From: an uncultured Rhodanobacter sp.
Lineage (GTDB): Bacteria; Pseudomonadota; Gammaproteobacteria; Xanthomonadales; Rhodanobacteraceae
Direction of reading: 5' to 3'
DNA length: 13,995 bases
NCBI GenBank assembly: GCA_937906285.1
Contig: CALCWL010000427.1
Coordinates: 1-13,995 of the forward strand
Numbering within the stretch: the first letter of the stretch is position 1; each line of letters opens with the position of its first letter. The position numbers were made by a program, and so were the translations under genes. The notes under the pieces were generated by a model, which did no database searches, was not told where the DNA came from, and was given only the letters and a program-made list of their open reading frames with translations. This document shows positions 7,244 to 13,737 of this stretch, piece after piece.

Positions 7244-9133
7244 TCAGGCCTCGACCAGCATCCGCCCGCTCATCTCCATGTGCATCGCATGGCAGAAGAA
7301 CGTGCAGTAGTACCAGAACACCCCCGCCTTGTCGGCGGTGAAGGTGGCCGAGGCGGTGGCGCCGGGGCTGATCTCCATGTTGACGCCGTAGTTGACGATG
7401 CAGAAGCCGTGGCTGACGTCCTCCACCGCGTCGATGTTGGTCACCACCACGGTCACCTCGTCGCCCTTCTTCACCTTGAAGCTGCCCATGCTGAAGATCG
7501 GCGCGGCCGAGGTCATGTACACGAACACCTTGCGGCCTTCGCGGATGACCTTGCTGTCGGACAGCACGTTGATGCCGTGGCGCTTGGCCATGGCCACCGT
7601 CTCGGCGAAGAACGGGTCGTCGCGGTCCCAGCTCTTCCTGACCTTGTCGATCAGCAGCCTGCGGTGCAGCAGGATCACGTCGTGCGGCTCGGCGTAGACC
7701 GGGCCGTCGGCGACCAGCTTCATGGTCTCGCCGGAGATGTCGATCAGCTGGTCGTTGTCCGGATGCAGCGGGCCGGTGGGCAGGAAGCGGTCCTTGGAGA
7801 ACTTGTTCAGCGACACCAGCCACTTGCCGTCGGCGTCGCGCGTCTCGCCCATCGAGGTGTGGCAGTGGCCGGGCTGGTAGGCCACGTCGATCTTCTGGCG
7901 CAGGTAGTTGACCTTCTTGCCGTCGTGGGCGGCGATCGCGTCGGCGATGTTCCACTTGGCGATCTGGCTGTCGATGAACAGCGTGGTGTAGGCGTTGCCG
8001 CGGCCGTCGTAGGCGGTATGCAGCGGGCCCAGGCCCAGCTCCGGCTCGGCCACCACCACGTCACGCGGGTCCTTCAGCTTGCCGGCGAACCAGTCGTCGA
8101 TGCGGCTCCACTCCATCACGGTGACGGTGGGCGACAGCTTGCCGTTGGCCACCACGTACTTGCCGTCGGGGCTGGCGTTGATGCCGTGCGGGTTCTTCGG
8201 GACCGGGATGTACAGGGTGAACGCGGAGCCGTGGCGGCCGTCCAGCACCGGCACCTTCGAGCTGCCGATGGTCTTGAACTTGCCCTGCTTCACTGCCTCC
8301 TCGATGCGCGCGATGTTGAACACCACCACCCAGTCCCGCTCGGCCTGCATCGTGCTGGGCAGGTCCACGCCCTTCTCGCTGTTGTAGCAGGTGGAGATGG
8401 CGTACTTGCCGGTGTAGTCGGCCTCGGTGTTGTCCAGGTTGCCGTCCACCAGCACCTGCCAGGCGACTTCCATGGTGTCGCCGTCGATGGCGCTGAACAT
8501 GGTCTGGTACTTGTCCGGGTCGTCCAGGTCGCGGCCGTCGTTCGGCGCCGGGATCAGGAACTCGCCGTTGGCGAACACGTAGCCGGTGCGCGGCGCGCGC
8601 TGCACGCGCAGGCCGTGGATCGCCTGCACGTTGGGTACGTCGATGATGCGGTCGGTGCGCATCACGTCGCAGCGGATGCGCGCGACGCGGGTGTGCGCCT
8701 TGTCGTTGATGAAGATGTAGCGGCCGTCGTAGTGGCCGTCGGTCTGGCTCATGTGCGGGTGGTGGCAGTCGCCGCCGGGCGGGAAGTTCGGCCCCAGCAC
8801 GCGCTTGCTCTCGTTGGTGACGCCCCAGCCGATGGTGAAGTCGGGGTTGAACACCGGGATGCGCATCAGCTCGCGCATCGAGGGCACGCCGACCAGGCGC
8901 ACCTCGCCGGACTGGCCGCCGCTCCAGAAGCCGTAGTACTCGTCGAGCTGGCCGGGTGGCACGTGGTCGGAGGCTTCGCCGGCGGTGGAGGCCGCCTTGG
9001 CCGGACCGGCGGCGCCCGCCGCGCCGGCGAGGCCAGCCAGTGCGCTGTTCTTCATGAAGTTGCGGCGTGCGGGGTTGCCCGGTTCCGCGGCATGGCCGGA
9101 CTGGCCGGGTTGGTTGCTCGATTCGTCGTGCAT
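7244..9133 (-). CDS. nosZ: NosZ, Tat-exported (clade I) nitrous oxide reductase
   Basis: A 629-residue periplasmic copper enzyme reducing N2O to N2, the last step of denitrification. It has a twin-arginine signal (RRNFMKNSALAGLAG, RR at 23-24), which marks clade I. The seven CuZ histidines are visible as H124 and H125 (GGDCHHPH), H173 (AIHGLR), H316 (NPHGINASPDG), H372 (GLGPLHTAYDG), H423 (QPGHCHTS) and H484 (YAEPHD). The C-terminal cupredoxin domain carries CuA ligands H575, C610, C614, H618 and M621. One oddity is Phe at 612, where P. stutzeri NosZ has Trp620 (a backbone ligand of CuA). I chose ATG 9133, 29 bases after nosR, because the frame upstream runs through nosR DNA and this start gives a normal Tat n-region; the ribosome site (GGATGG) is modest. 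Length is near the usual 638. Confidence 0.98.
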   Translation of the reverse strand: MHDESSNQPGQSGHAAEPGNPARRNFMKNSALAGLAGAAGAAGPAKAASTAGEASDHVPPGQLDEYYGFWSGGQSGEVRLVGVPSMRELMRIPVFNPDFTIGWGVTNESKRVLGPNFPPGGDCHHPHMSQTDGHYDGRYIFINDKAHTRVARIRCDVMRTDRIIDVPNVQAIHGLRVQRAPRTGYVFANGEFLIPAPNDGRDLDDPDKYQTMFSAIDGDTMEVAWQVLVDGNLDNTEADYTGKYAISTCYNSEKGVDLPSTMQAERDWVVVFNIARIEEAVKQGKFKTIGSSKVPVLDGRHGSAFTLYIPVPKNPHGINASPDGKYVVANGKLSPTVTVMEWSRIDDWFAGKLKDPRDVVVAEPELGLGPLHTAYDGRGNAYTTLFIDSQIAKWNIADAIAAHDGKKVNYLRQKIDVAYQPGHCHTSMGETRDADGKWLVSLNKFSKDRFLPTGPLHPDNDQLIDISGETMKLVADGPVYAEPHDVILLHRRLLIDKVRKSWDRDDPFFAETVAMAKRHGINVLSDSKVIREGRKVFVYMTSAAPIFSMGSFKVKKGDEVTVVVTNIDAVEDVSHGFCIVNYGVNMEISPGATASATFTADKAGVFWYYCTFFCHAMHMEMSGRMLVEA

Positions 9134-9162
9134 GGCATTCCATCCGTTCGGATCGTGGTGGT

Positions 9163-11352
9163 TCAGTCGGCGACCTTCGCCGGCCCGCGGGTTTCCGGCG
9201 TCGCCGCCGGGGTAATCGTCAGCACCGGAGTAGGCAGCGGCCGCGCGGCGCGCTCGCGCTTCTTGCGGCGCTCCACCAGCGGCGGGCACTTCTGGTCGTT
9301 GGCGTAGGTGACCTGGCAGTCCAGGCAGTAGTGGCATTCGTTGAAGTTGATCTGGCCGATCGCGTTGATCGCCTTCACTTCGCATTCGTTGGCGCAGATC
9401 TGGCAGGGACGGCCGCATTCCTTGCGCCGGCGCAGCCACTCGAACAGGTGCCAGCGACCGGACACCGCCAGCCCGGCGCCCAGCGGACACACGTAGCGGC
9501 AGTAGAACTTGTTGTTGAACGCCGCCACCGCCACCAGCGCCACGGCATAGAGCACGTAGCCCCAGGAGCGGGCGAAGTGCAGCGTGATGGCGGTCTTGAA
9601 CGGCTCGATCTCGGCGTAGTGCTCGGCCAGGTTGAGCGACTGCAGCGACATGCCGAACAGCACCAGCAGCACGATGTACTTGATCGCCCACAGCCGTTCG
9701 TGCAGGTACTGCGGCACCTCGAACTGCGGCACGTGCAGCCGGCGCGCCAGCTTGTTCACCAGCACCTGCAGCGCGCCGAACGGGCACAGCCAGCCGCAGT
9801 AGATGCCACGCCCGAGCAGCAGCAACGTGGCGGCCACGAACACCCACAGGATGAACACCAGCGGATCCATCAGGAAGGTGGACCAGTGGAAGCCGTGCAG
9901 CACCGCCTGGATGAAGGTGAGGATGTTCACCACCGACAGCTGCGCCAGCCCGTACCAGCCGATGAACACCAGCGTGTAGATCAGGAAGCCCACGCGCAGG
10001 CGTTCGAGCAGGTGCGGGCGCGTCACGATCCAGTCCTGGAACATCAGGATCAGGGTGAGCACGGTGAGCCCCGCCACCAGCAGCGCGATGTCGACGCGCC
10101 GCCCGTGCCACACCTTCTGCCACAGCGGCGCGTCGGCCGGCAGTGCGTCGGCGTCCGCCGCGGCCGCCGCTTCCGGACGCGTGGTGTAGACCGCCGGCAT
10201 GCGGTAGTCGCGGGTGAAGGTGTGGTAGATGCTCTGCAGCGGGCCGACCTGGCGGTTCACCATCAGCTGCAGCGTCCACGGCCGGGTGGCGTCGAAGCCG
10301 CTGCCGCCGTGGCGCACGATGAAGATCGCCTGCTCGGCGAAGGCCGGCTTGCCGCGCAGCGGGGTGTCGTTCAACTGCACCAGGTCGGTGTCCTTGAACA
10401 GCACCAGCTTGCCGTCCTGCAGCAGGTGCACGCGGTCGAAGATGCCGCCGCGCACGTAGCCCACGCCCTTGAACGAGTAGATGCCGTTGGCCATCACCGC
10501 GATCGCCGTATCGCCAGGCTTGAGCTGCCTCATCAGCTCGGCGTGGGCCGCCTCGCCGAGCAGGTTGCGGCCCACCGTGGGCGGGGTGACGTCGGCGAAG
10601 TACAGGTCGATGAAGACATCGCCCTCGTGGCCTGGTGCCGGTGCCGTGGGATCATCGACCAGGCCGCTCTCCGGCTGGCCCTTGAAGGCATCGGTGATTG
10701 CCTGGCGCTTGAGCTGCAGGTGGCCGATCGCGCCGTTGCCGGTCAGCGTGTCCCAGTCGGCCGGCTGGTAGTAGTCGGCGCGCACGGCGGCGACCTTGGC
10801 GTCGGTGTCGGTCGCGCCGGCGATCAGCTTGCGCGAGGCGGCCACCTTCAGCGCCGAGTTCATGATCGTCTCGTTGGCGACCATCGAAGTCACCGTGGCG
10901 CTGCTGATCGCGTCGATGCGCACGCTGCCGCTGGCGCCGCCGCCGACCACGATCTGGTCGTCCACGCGGTGACCGATGTAGCGGGCCACGAAGTCGTACA
11001 GCTTGTGTACCGGGATGCCGACCAGGAGGATCGGCTCGTGCTGCTCCAGCACGCGGACGTCGCGGATGCTGCCGTCGGTGCCGATCGACACCAGCATGTT
11101 GATCGGCGCGCCGGAGTAGGCCGGCACCGGCGCCACCATCACCGTCTCGAACACGTAACCGATCACCTGGTCGCCGTGGTACACGGCCGCGGCGGGCGGA
11201 TTGCCCTCGACGTCGCCGAAGCGGTCGGCCTGCGGGAACACCTGGTGCAGCGGCGGATACTTCGCGTCGATGCCGGCCAGCGCTGCCGAGGCGGGCAGCA
11301 GCAACAGCAGCGCGAGCAGCAGCCGGGCGATGAGTGAGCGTGCGTCGCGCAT
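9163..11352 (-). CDS. nosR: NosR, membrane flavo-iron-sulfur protein supporting NosZ
   Basis: A 729-residue NosR/NirI-family protein required for nosZ expression and N2O reduction, thought to pass electrons toward NosZ. In order it has a signal segment (about 7-26), a periplasmic FMN-binding domain with the flavinylation motif SSATVT (150-155; T155 would carry FMN added by ApbE), membrane helices beginning about residue 400, two CxxxCP motifs (CGWLCPFGA and CRYVCPLGA), and a C-terminal ferredoxin-like domain with two cysteine sets (CGRPCQICANEC and CHYCLDC...C, about 655-690). The usual form of the FMN motif is S/D-G-A-T-x-T, so Ser in place of Gly is notable. ATG 11352 shares its A with the apbE stop (TGATG), indicating coupling. 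The gene is directly upstream of nosZ, as in other nos operons. Confidence 0.96.
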   Translation of the reverse strand: MRDARSLIARLLLALLLLLPASAALAGIDAKYPPLHQVFPQADRFGDVEGNPPAAAVYHGDQVIGYVFETVMVAPVPAYSGAPINMLVSIGTDGSIRDVRVLEQHEPILLVGIPVHKLYDFVARYIGHRVDDQIVVGGGASGSVRIDAISSATVTSMVANETIMNSALKVAASRKLIAGATDTDAKVAAVRADYYQPADWDTLTGNGAIGHLQLKRQAITDAFKGQPESGLVDDPTAPAPGHEGDVFIDLYFADVTPPTVGRNLLGEAAHAELMRQLKPGDTAIAVMANGIYSFKGVGYVRGGIFDRVHLLQDGKLVLFKDTDLVQLNDTPLRGKPAFAEQAIFIVRHGGSGFDATRPWTLQLMVNRQVGPLQSIYHTFTRDYRMPAVYTTRPEAAAAADADALPADAPLWQKVWHGRRVDIALLVAGLTVLTLILMFQDWIVTRPHLLERLRVGFLIYTLVFIGWYGLAQLSVVNILTFIQAVLHGFHWSTFLMDPLVFILWVFVAATLLLLGRGIYCGWLCPFGALQVLVNKLARRLHVPQFEVPQYLHERLWAIKYIVLLVLFGMSLQSLNLAEHYAEIEPFKTAITLHFARSWGYVLYAVALVAVAAFNNKFYCRYVCPLGAGLAVSGRWHLFEWLRRRKECGRPCQICANECEVKAINAIGQINFNECHYCLDCQVTYANDQKCPPLVERRKKRERAARPLPTPVLTITPAATPETRGPAKVAD

Positions 11353-12419
11353 CAGGCCAGCTCCGCCGTGCCGGCGATCAGCGGCAGTTCGCGCGAGCGC
11401 CAGCGCTGCCCGCCAGTGCGCGAGAACGCCAGCCACTGGTGGTCCTGCGCGTCCATCAACGACGACAGCCGCGGCAGCTCCAGCGAAAACGCCGCCGTGC
11501 TCATGCCGTCGGCCAGCACCGAACGTTGCGCCATCACGGTCACGCTGGAATAGCTTTGCGGCGACCAGCCGGTGCGCGGGTTGACGATGTGGAACAGCCG
11601 CCGGTCGGCGGAGAAGAACACGCGGTAGTTGCCCGAGGTCGACAGCGCCGCGTTGCGCAGCTGCAGCACCGCTGCCACCCGGCCCGTGTCGCGCGGGTCG
11701 ACGATGCCCACGTTCCAGTGTCGTCCGGGATCGTTGCCGCTGATCGCCTGGATGTCGCCGCCGGCGTCGATCAGGGCGTACTCGATGCCTGCCGCGCGCA
11801 GCGCCGCGATGCCCTGGTCGACCACGTGGCCCTTGGCGATGCCGTCCAGGGTGACCGCCATGCCGGGGCGCAGCAGCCGCGCGCCGCGCGCGTCCAGCAC
11901 GAGGTCGCGGTAGCCGACCAGCGCGTCGCGACCTTCGGCCAGGTGCTGCTCGTGCGCGTCGGTGCGGCTCGCGCCGCGCAGTGTTTCGAAGTAGCGCAGC
12001 ACCGGCAGCACGGTCGGATCGAATGCGCCGTCGGTCAGCCGCGACAGCGACAGCGCCTGGCGCAGCACCGCATCCAGCTGCGCCGGCACCTGCGCCAGCT
12101 GGCCGTCGCGGTTCAACCGCGCCAGCGGGCTGGCCGGGTCGAAGCGGCTCAGCTGCGCGGCGGTCGCAGCCATGCGCGCGAACGCGGCTTCGATCGCCAC
12201 GCCCGCGGCTTGCACGTCGTCGGCCAGGCAGGTCACTGCCATCGAGGTCTGCATCAGCGTACGCTCGCGGCGCACCTGCCACAGGTTCTGCTTGCGCTTG
12301 AGCACCGCCCAGCCGCCACCGGCCAGCAGGCCGCCTGCGATGGCGAGCTGGCCGGCCTGCTTCAGCCAGCGCCGGCGGTCGGGCGAACGCAGGTCGTCGG
12401 AAGCGGAGGGACGGTGCAT
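11352..12419 (-). CDS. apbE: ApbE/NosX-type FAD:protein FMN transferase
   Basis: A 355-residue protein of the ApbE family, which hydrolyses FAD and attaches FMN covalently to a threonine of a partner; in nos clusters (NosX) the partner is NosR. The N-terminus has a twin-arginine-like signal RRRWLK (15-20) followed by a hydrophobic stretch, implying Tat export to the periplasm. Family motifs are LTDGAFDPTVLPVL, VTLDGIAKGHVVDQ, LIDAGGDIQ, ALSTSGNYRVFF, HIVNPRTGWSP and ADGMSTAAF; the Asp and Thr used for Mg2+ binding in that last motif are kept. ATG 12419 is preceded by GGGAG at a good distance. The stop overlaps nosR ATG. In rhizobia nosX lies at the end of the operon; here it is immediately before nosR. 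Confidence 0.93.
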   Translation of the reverse strand: MHRPSASDDLRSPDRRRWLKQAGQLAIAGGLLAGGGWAVLKRKQNLWQVRRERTLMQTSMAVTCLADDVQAAGVAIEAAFARMAATAAQLSRFDPASPLARLNRDGQLAQVPAQLDAVLRQALSLSRLTDGAFDPTVLPVLRYFETLRGASRTDAHEQHLAEGRDALVGYRDLVLDARGARLLRPGMAVTLDGIAKGHVVDQGIAALRAAGIEYALIDAGGDIQAISGNDPGRHWNVGIVDPRDTGRVAAVLQLRNAALSTSGNYRVFFSADRRLFHIVNPRTGWSPQSYSSVTVMAQRSVLADGMSTAAFSLELPRLSSLMDAQDHQWLAFSRTGGQRWRSRELPLIAGTAELA

Positions 12420-12466
12420 GGGATGTCTCCCGGGATGAGTTATTGAACGCGTGCGTGCGGGCGAGG

Positions 12467-13543
12467 TCAGGCCGTGGCCGCCACGCGTGGCGGCGGCTCG
12501 GCGACGACGGCATCGCGCTCGGCATCGCGCACGCCCAGGCGCCGCTGCAAGGCGGGGCTGGTGGTCGTGTACTGCAGGTTCACCTTGTCGCCGGGATGCA
12601 GATGCGCATGCACGGCGAACGCGCACAGCGCGCTTTCATGGAAGCCCGACAGGATCAGCTTCTTCTTGCCCGGGTAGGTGTTGATGTCGCCCACCGCGAA
12701 GATGCCGGGCACCGAGGTCTGGAAGGTCGCCGGGTCCACCACCAGTTGCTGGCGTTCCAGTGCCAGCCCCCACTCGGCGATCGGCCCCAGCGCCGGATGC
12801 AGGCCCCAGAACACCAGCAGGTGCGAGGCCTCGATGCGCTGGACCATGCCGCTGCGCGTGCGCACGCGGACCTGCGCCAGCGCGTCGTCCGCCGTTTCCA
12901 GGCCGACGATGTCGCCCTCGCAGAACTGCATGCGCCCCTCGTCGCACAAGGCCTGCATGCGTGCCACGCTGGCCGGCGCCGCGCGGAAGGTCGACGAGCG
13001 GTGCACCAGCACCACGCTGCGCGCACGCTCGACCAGCTCCAGCGCCCAGTCCAGTGCCGCATCGCCGCCGCCGGCGATCACGATGTCCTGGTCGTCGAAG
13101 AGCGCCGGCCGGGTCACCTTGTAGTGCAGCGTGCGGCCCACCAGCGGCGCCGCTTCCGGCAGGTTCAGCGTGCGTGGTGCGAACGCGCCCAGGCCGCCGG
13201 CGATGATCACCGCGCCCGCGTCGAACACGAGCCCGCCGCTGGTCTGCAGGCGGAAGCAACCGTCCTGCATGCGTTCCAGCGAGGTGACGGTGTGGCCCAG
13301 GTGGAACTGCGGGGCGAACGGCCGGATCTGCTGCTGCAGCCGCTCGATCAACTCGCGCCCGCTGCATGCCGGCACCGCCGGAATGTCGTAGATCGGCTTG
13401 TCCGGATACAACTCGATGCACTGGCCGCCGGCCTGCGGCACCGAATCGATCACGTGCGCGCTGAGTCCGAGCAGACCCAGCTCGAAAACCTGGAACAGGC
13501 CGACCGGGCCTGCGCCGATGATGACGGTGTCGCAGCTGATCAC
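12467..13543 (-). CDS. Ferredoxin-NADP reductase-like FAD/NAD(P)H oxidoreductase (TrxR-type, FNR2) heading the nos operon
   Basis: About 358 residues with an FAD-binding Rossmann motif near the start (VIIGAGPVGLF), the FNR2 hallmark PQAGGQCIELYPDKPIYDIP, a second nucleotide-binding fold (IVIAGGGDAALDWALEL), and the C-terminal FAD motif GIFAVGDINTYPGKKKLILSG. The CxxC of thioredoxin reductase is absent from the NADPH domain, which points to the ferredoxin/flavodoxin-NADP+ reductase type 2 group (Bacillus YumC-like). The protein would be cytoplasmic. I chose GTG 13543 because the upstream ATG at 13576 lies inside the predicted -10 element, and GTG gives VISCDTVIIGAGP, close to the usual family N-terminus; starting at 13576 would add 11 residues. 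It precedes apbE by 47 bases. A role in feeding electrons to NosR is only an inference from position. Confidence 0.88.
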   Translation of the reverse strand: MISCDTVIIGAGPVGLFQVFELGLLGLSAHVIDSVPQAGGQCIELYPDKPIYDIPAVPACSGRELIERLQQQIRPFAPQFHLGHTVTSLERMQDGCFRLQTSGGLVFDAGAVIIAGGLGAFAPRTLNLPEAAPLVGRTLHYKVTRPALFDDQDIVIAGGGDAALDWALELVERARSVVLVHRSSTFRAAPASVARMQALCDEGRMQFCEGDIVGLETADDALAQVRVRTRSGMVQRIEASHLLVFWGLHPALGPIAEWGLALERQQLVVDPATFQTSVPGIFAVGDINTYPGKKKLILSGFHESALCAFAVHAHLHPGDKVNLQYTTTSPALQRRLGVRDAERDAVVAEPPPRVAATA

Positions 13544-13571
13544 TGATCGCGCCCGCTTGTGGACGGGGCAG

Positions 13572-13577
13572 ATCATG
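13572..13577 (-). promoter_or_regulatory. Predicted -10 element of the nos operon promoter
   Basis: On the minus strand the hexamer CATGAT matches TATAAT at four positions, including the key second A and last T. It begins exactly 22 bases after the FNR-type dyad at 13600-13613, which is the spacing of class II activator promoters with the site centred at -41.5. Transcription would start near 13565, about 20 bases before GTG 13543. The spacing is seen directly; promoter function is inferred. Confidence 0.55.
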
Positions 13578-13599
13578 CGCGTGCGCCATGCTGTCGCGC

Positions 13600-13613
13600 T
13601 TGACCGTGGTCAA
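13600..13613 (-). promoter_or_regulatory. FNR/DNR/NNR-type regulator binding site upstream of the nos operon
   Basis: TTGACCGTGGTCAA is a perfect dyad of the form TTGAC-N4-GTCAA. The CRP/FNR superfamily consensus for FNR and the NO-sensing DNR/NNR denitrification regulators is TTGAT-N4-ATCAA, so each half-site differs only at its inner base. It is the only such perfect dyad I found in the window and sits in the intergenic region just upstream of the first gene of the nos operon, with a -10 at class II distance. Which family member binds cannot be told from sequence. Confidence 0.7.
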
Positions 13614-13701
13614 CTTCGCCCGGGTGATCCATGCGGTCGAATGTCGCGCCGGCAATGACGCACGCCGCGCGACGAGGTGCATCTGCGATCAGGCGGGTTC
13701 G

Positions 13702-13720
13702 GGCGGCGCACGGCGCCGCC
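13702..13720 (-). terminator. Weak hairpin after the cyclase-like gene, possible terminator
   Basis: A 7-bp GC-only stem, GGCGGCG (13702-13708) and CGCCGCC (13714-13720), with a 5-base loop lies 17 bases after the stop of the cyclase-like gene and upstream of the nos operon promoter. There is no T-run. In DNA this GC-rich such stems arise easily, so this is tentative. The remainder of the intergenic region (13577-13737) shows only the FNR-type site and the -10 element. Confidence 0.25.
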
Positions 13721-13737
13721 GCATGCCGCCGGTTACC

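Noticed and set aside
9142..9153. Small inverted repeat ATCCG-TT-CGGAT just upstream of the nosZ start
   Set aside because: Only a 5-bp stem with a 2-base loop, too weak to be a stable hairpin or to be called a regulatory element.
6836..9307. Very long open plus-strand frame opposite nosD, nosZ and the end of nosR
   Set aside because: It is antisense to strongly supported genes, its translation is low-complexity (His, Val, Ala, Arg rich) and it has no recognisable domain. Open antisense frames are expected in DNA this GC-rich.
7244..10279. Apparent 1011-residue NosZ with a large N-terminal extension
   Set aside because: The extension is nosR DNA in another frame; ATG 9133 gives a normal Tat signal and length.
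9067..11337. Long plus-strand open frame opposite nosR
   Set aside because: Same reason: it mirrors the nosR codon pattern and has no family-like motifs or ribosome binding site.
12420..12466. AT-richer patch (TTCAATAACTCAT) between the flavoprotein gene and apbE as a second FNR-type site
   Set aside because: It lacks the second half-site and dyad symmetry; nothing supports a separate promoter.
9163..12525. Apparent fusion of NosR with a long N-terminal extension
   Set aside because: The upstream part of that open frame is apbE read in another frame; the NosR start at 11352 overlapping the apbE stop explains the data.
11352..12626. Longer ApbE starting at 12626
   Set aside because: The extra residues are arginine-rich, overlap the flavoprotein gene and are unlike the family; ATG 12419 has a good ribosome site and begins a proper signal sequence.
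12467..13543. Thioredoxin reductase as the identity of the flavoprotein
   Set aside because: The redox-active CxxC in the NAD(P)H domain is absent and the GGQCIELYPDKPIYDIP segment is the FNR2 hallmark.
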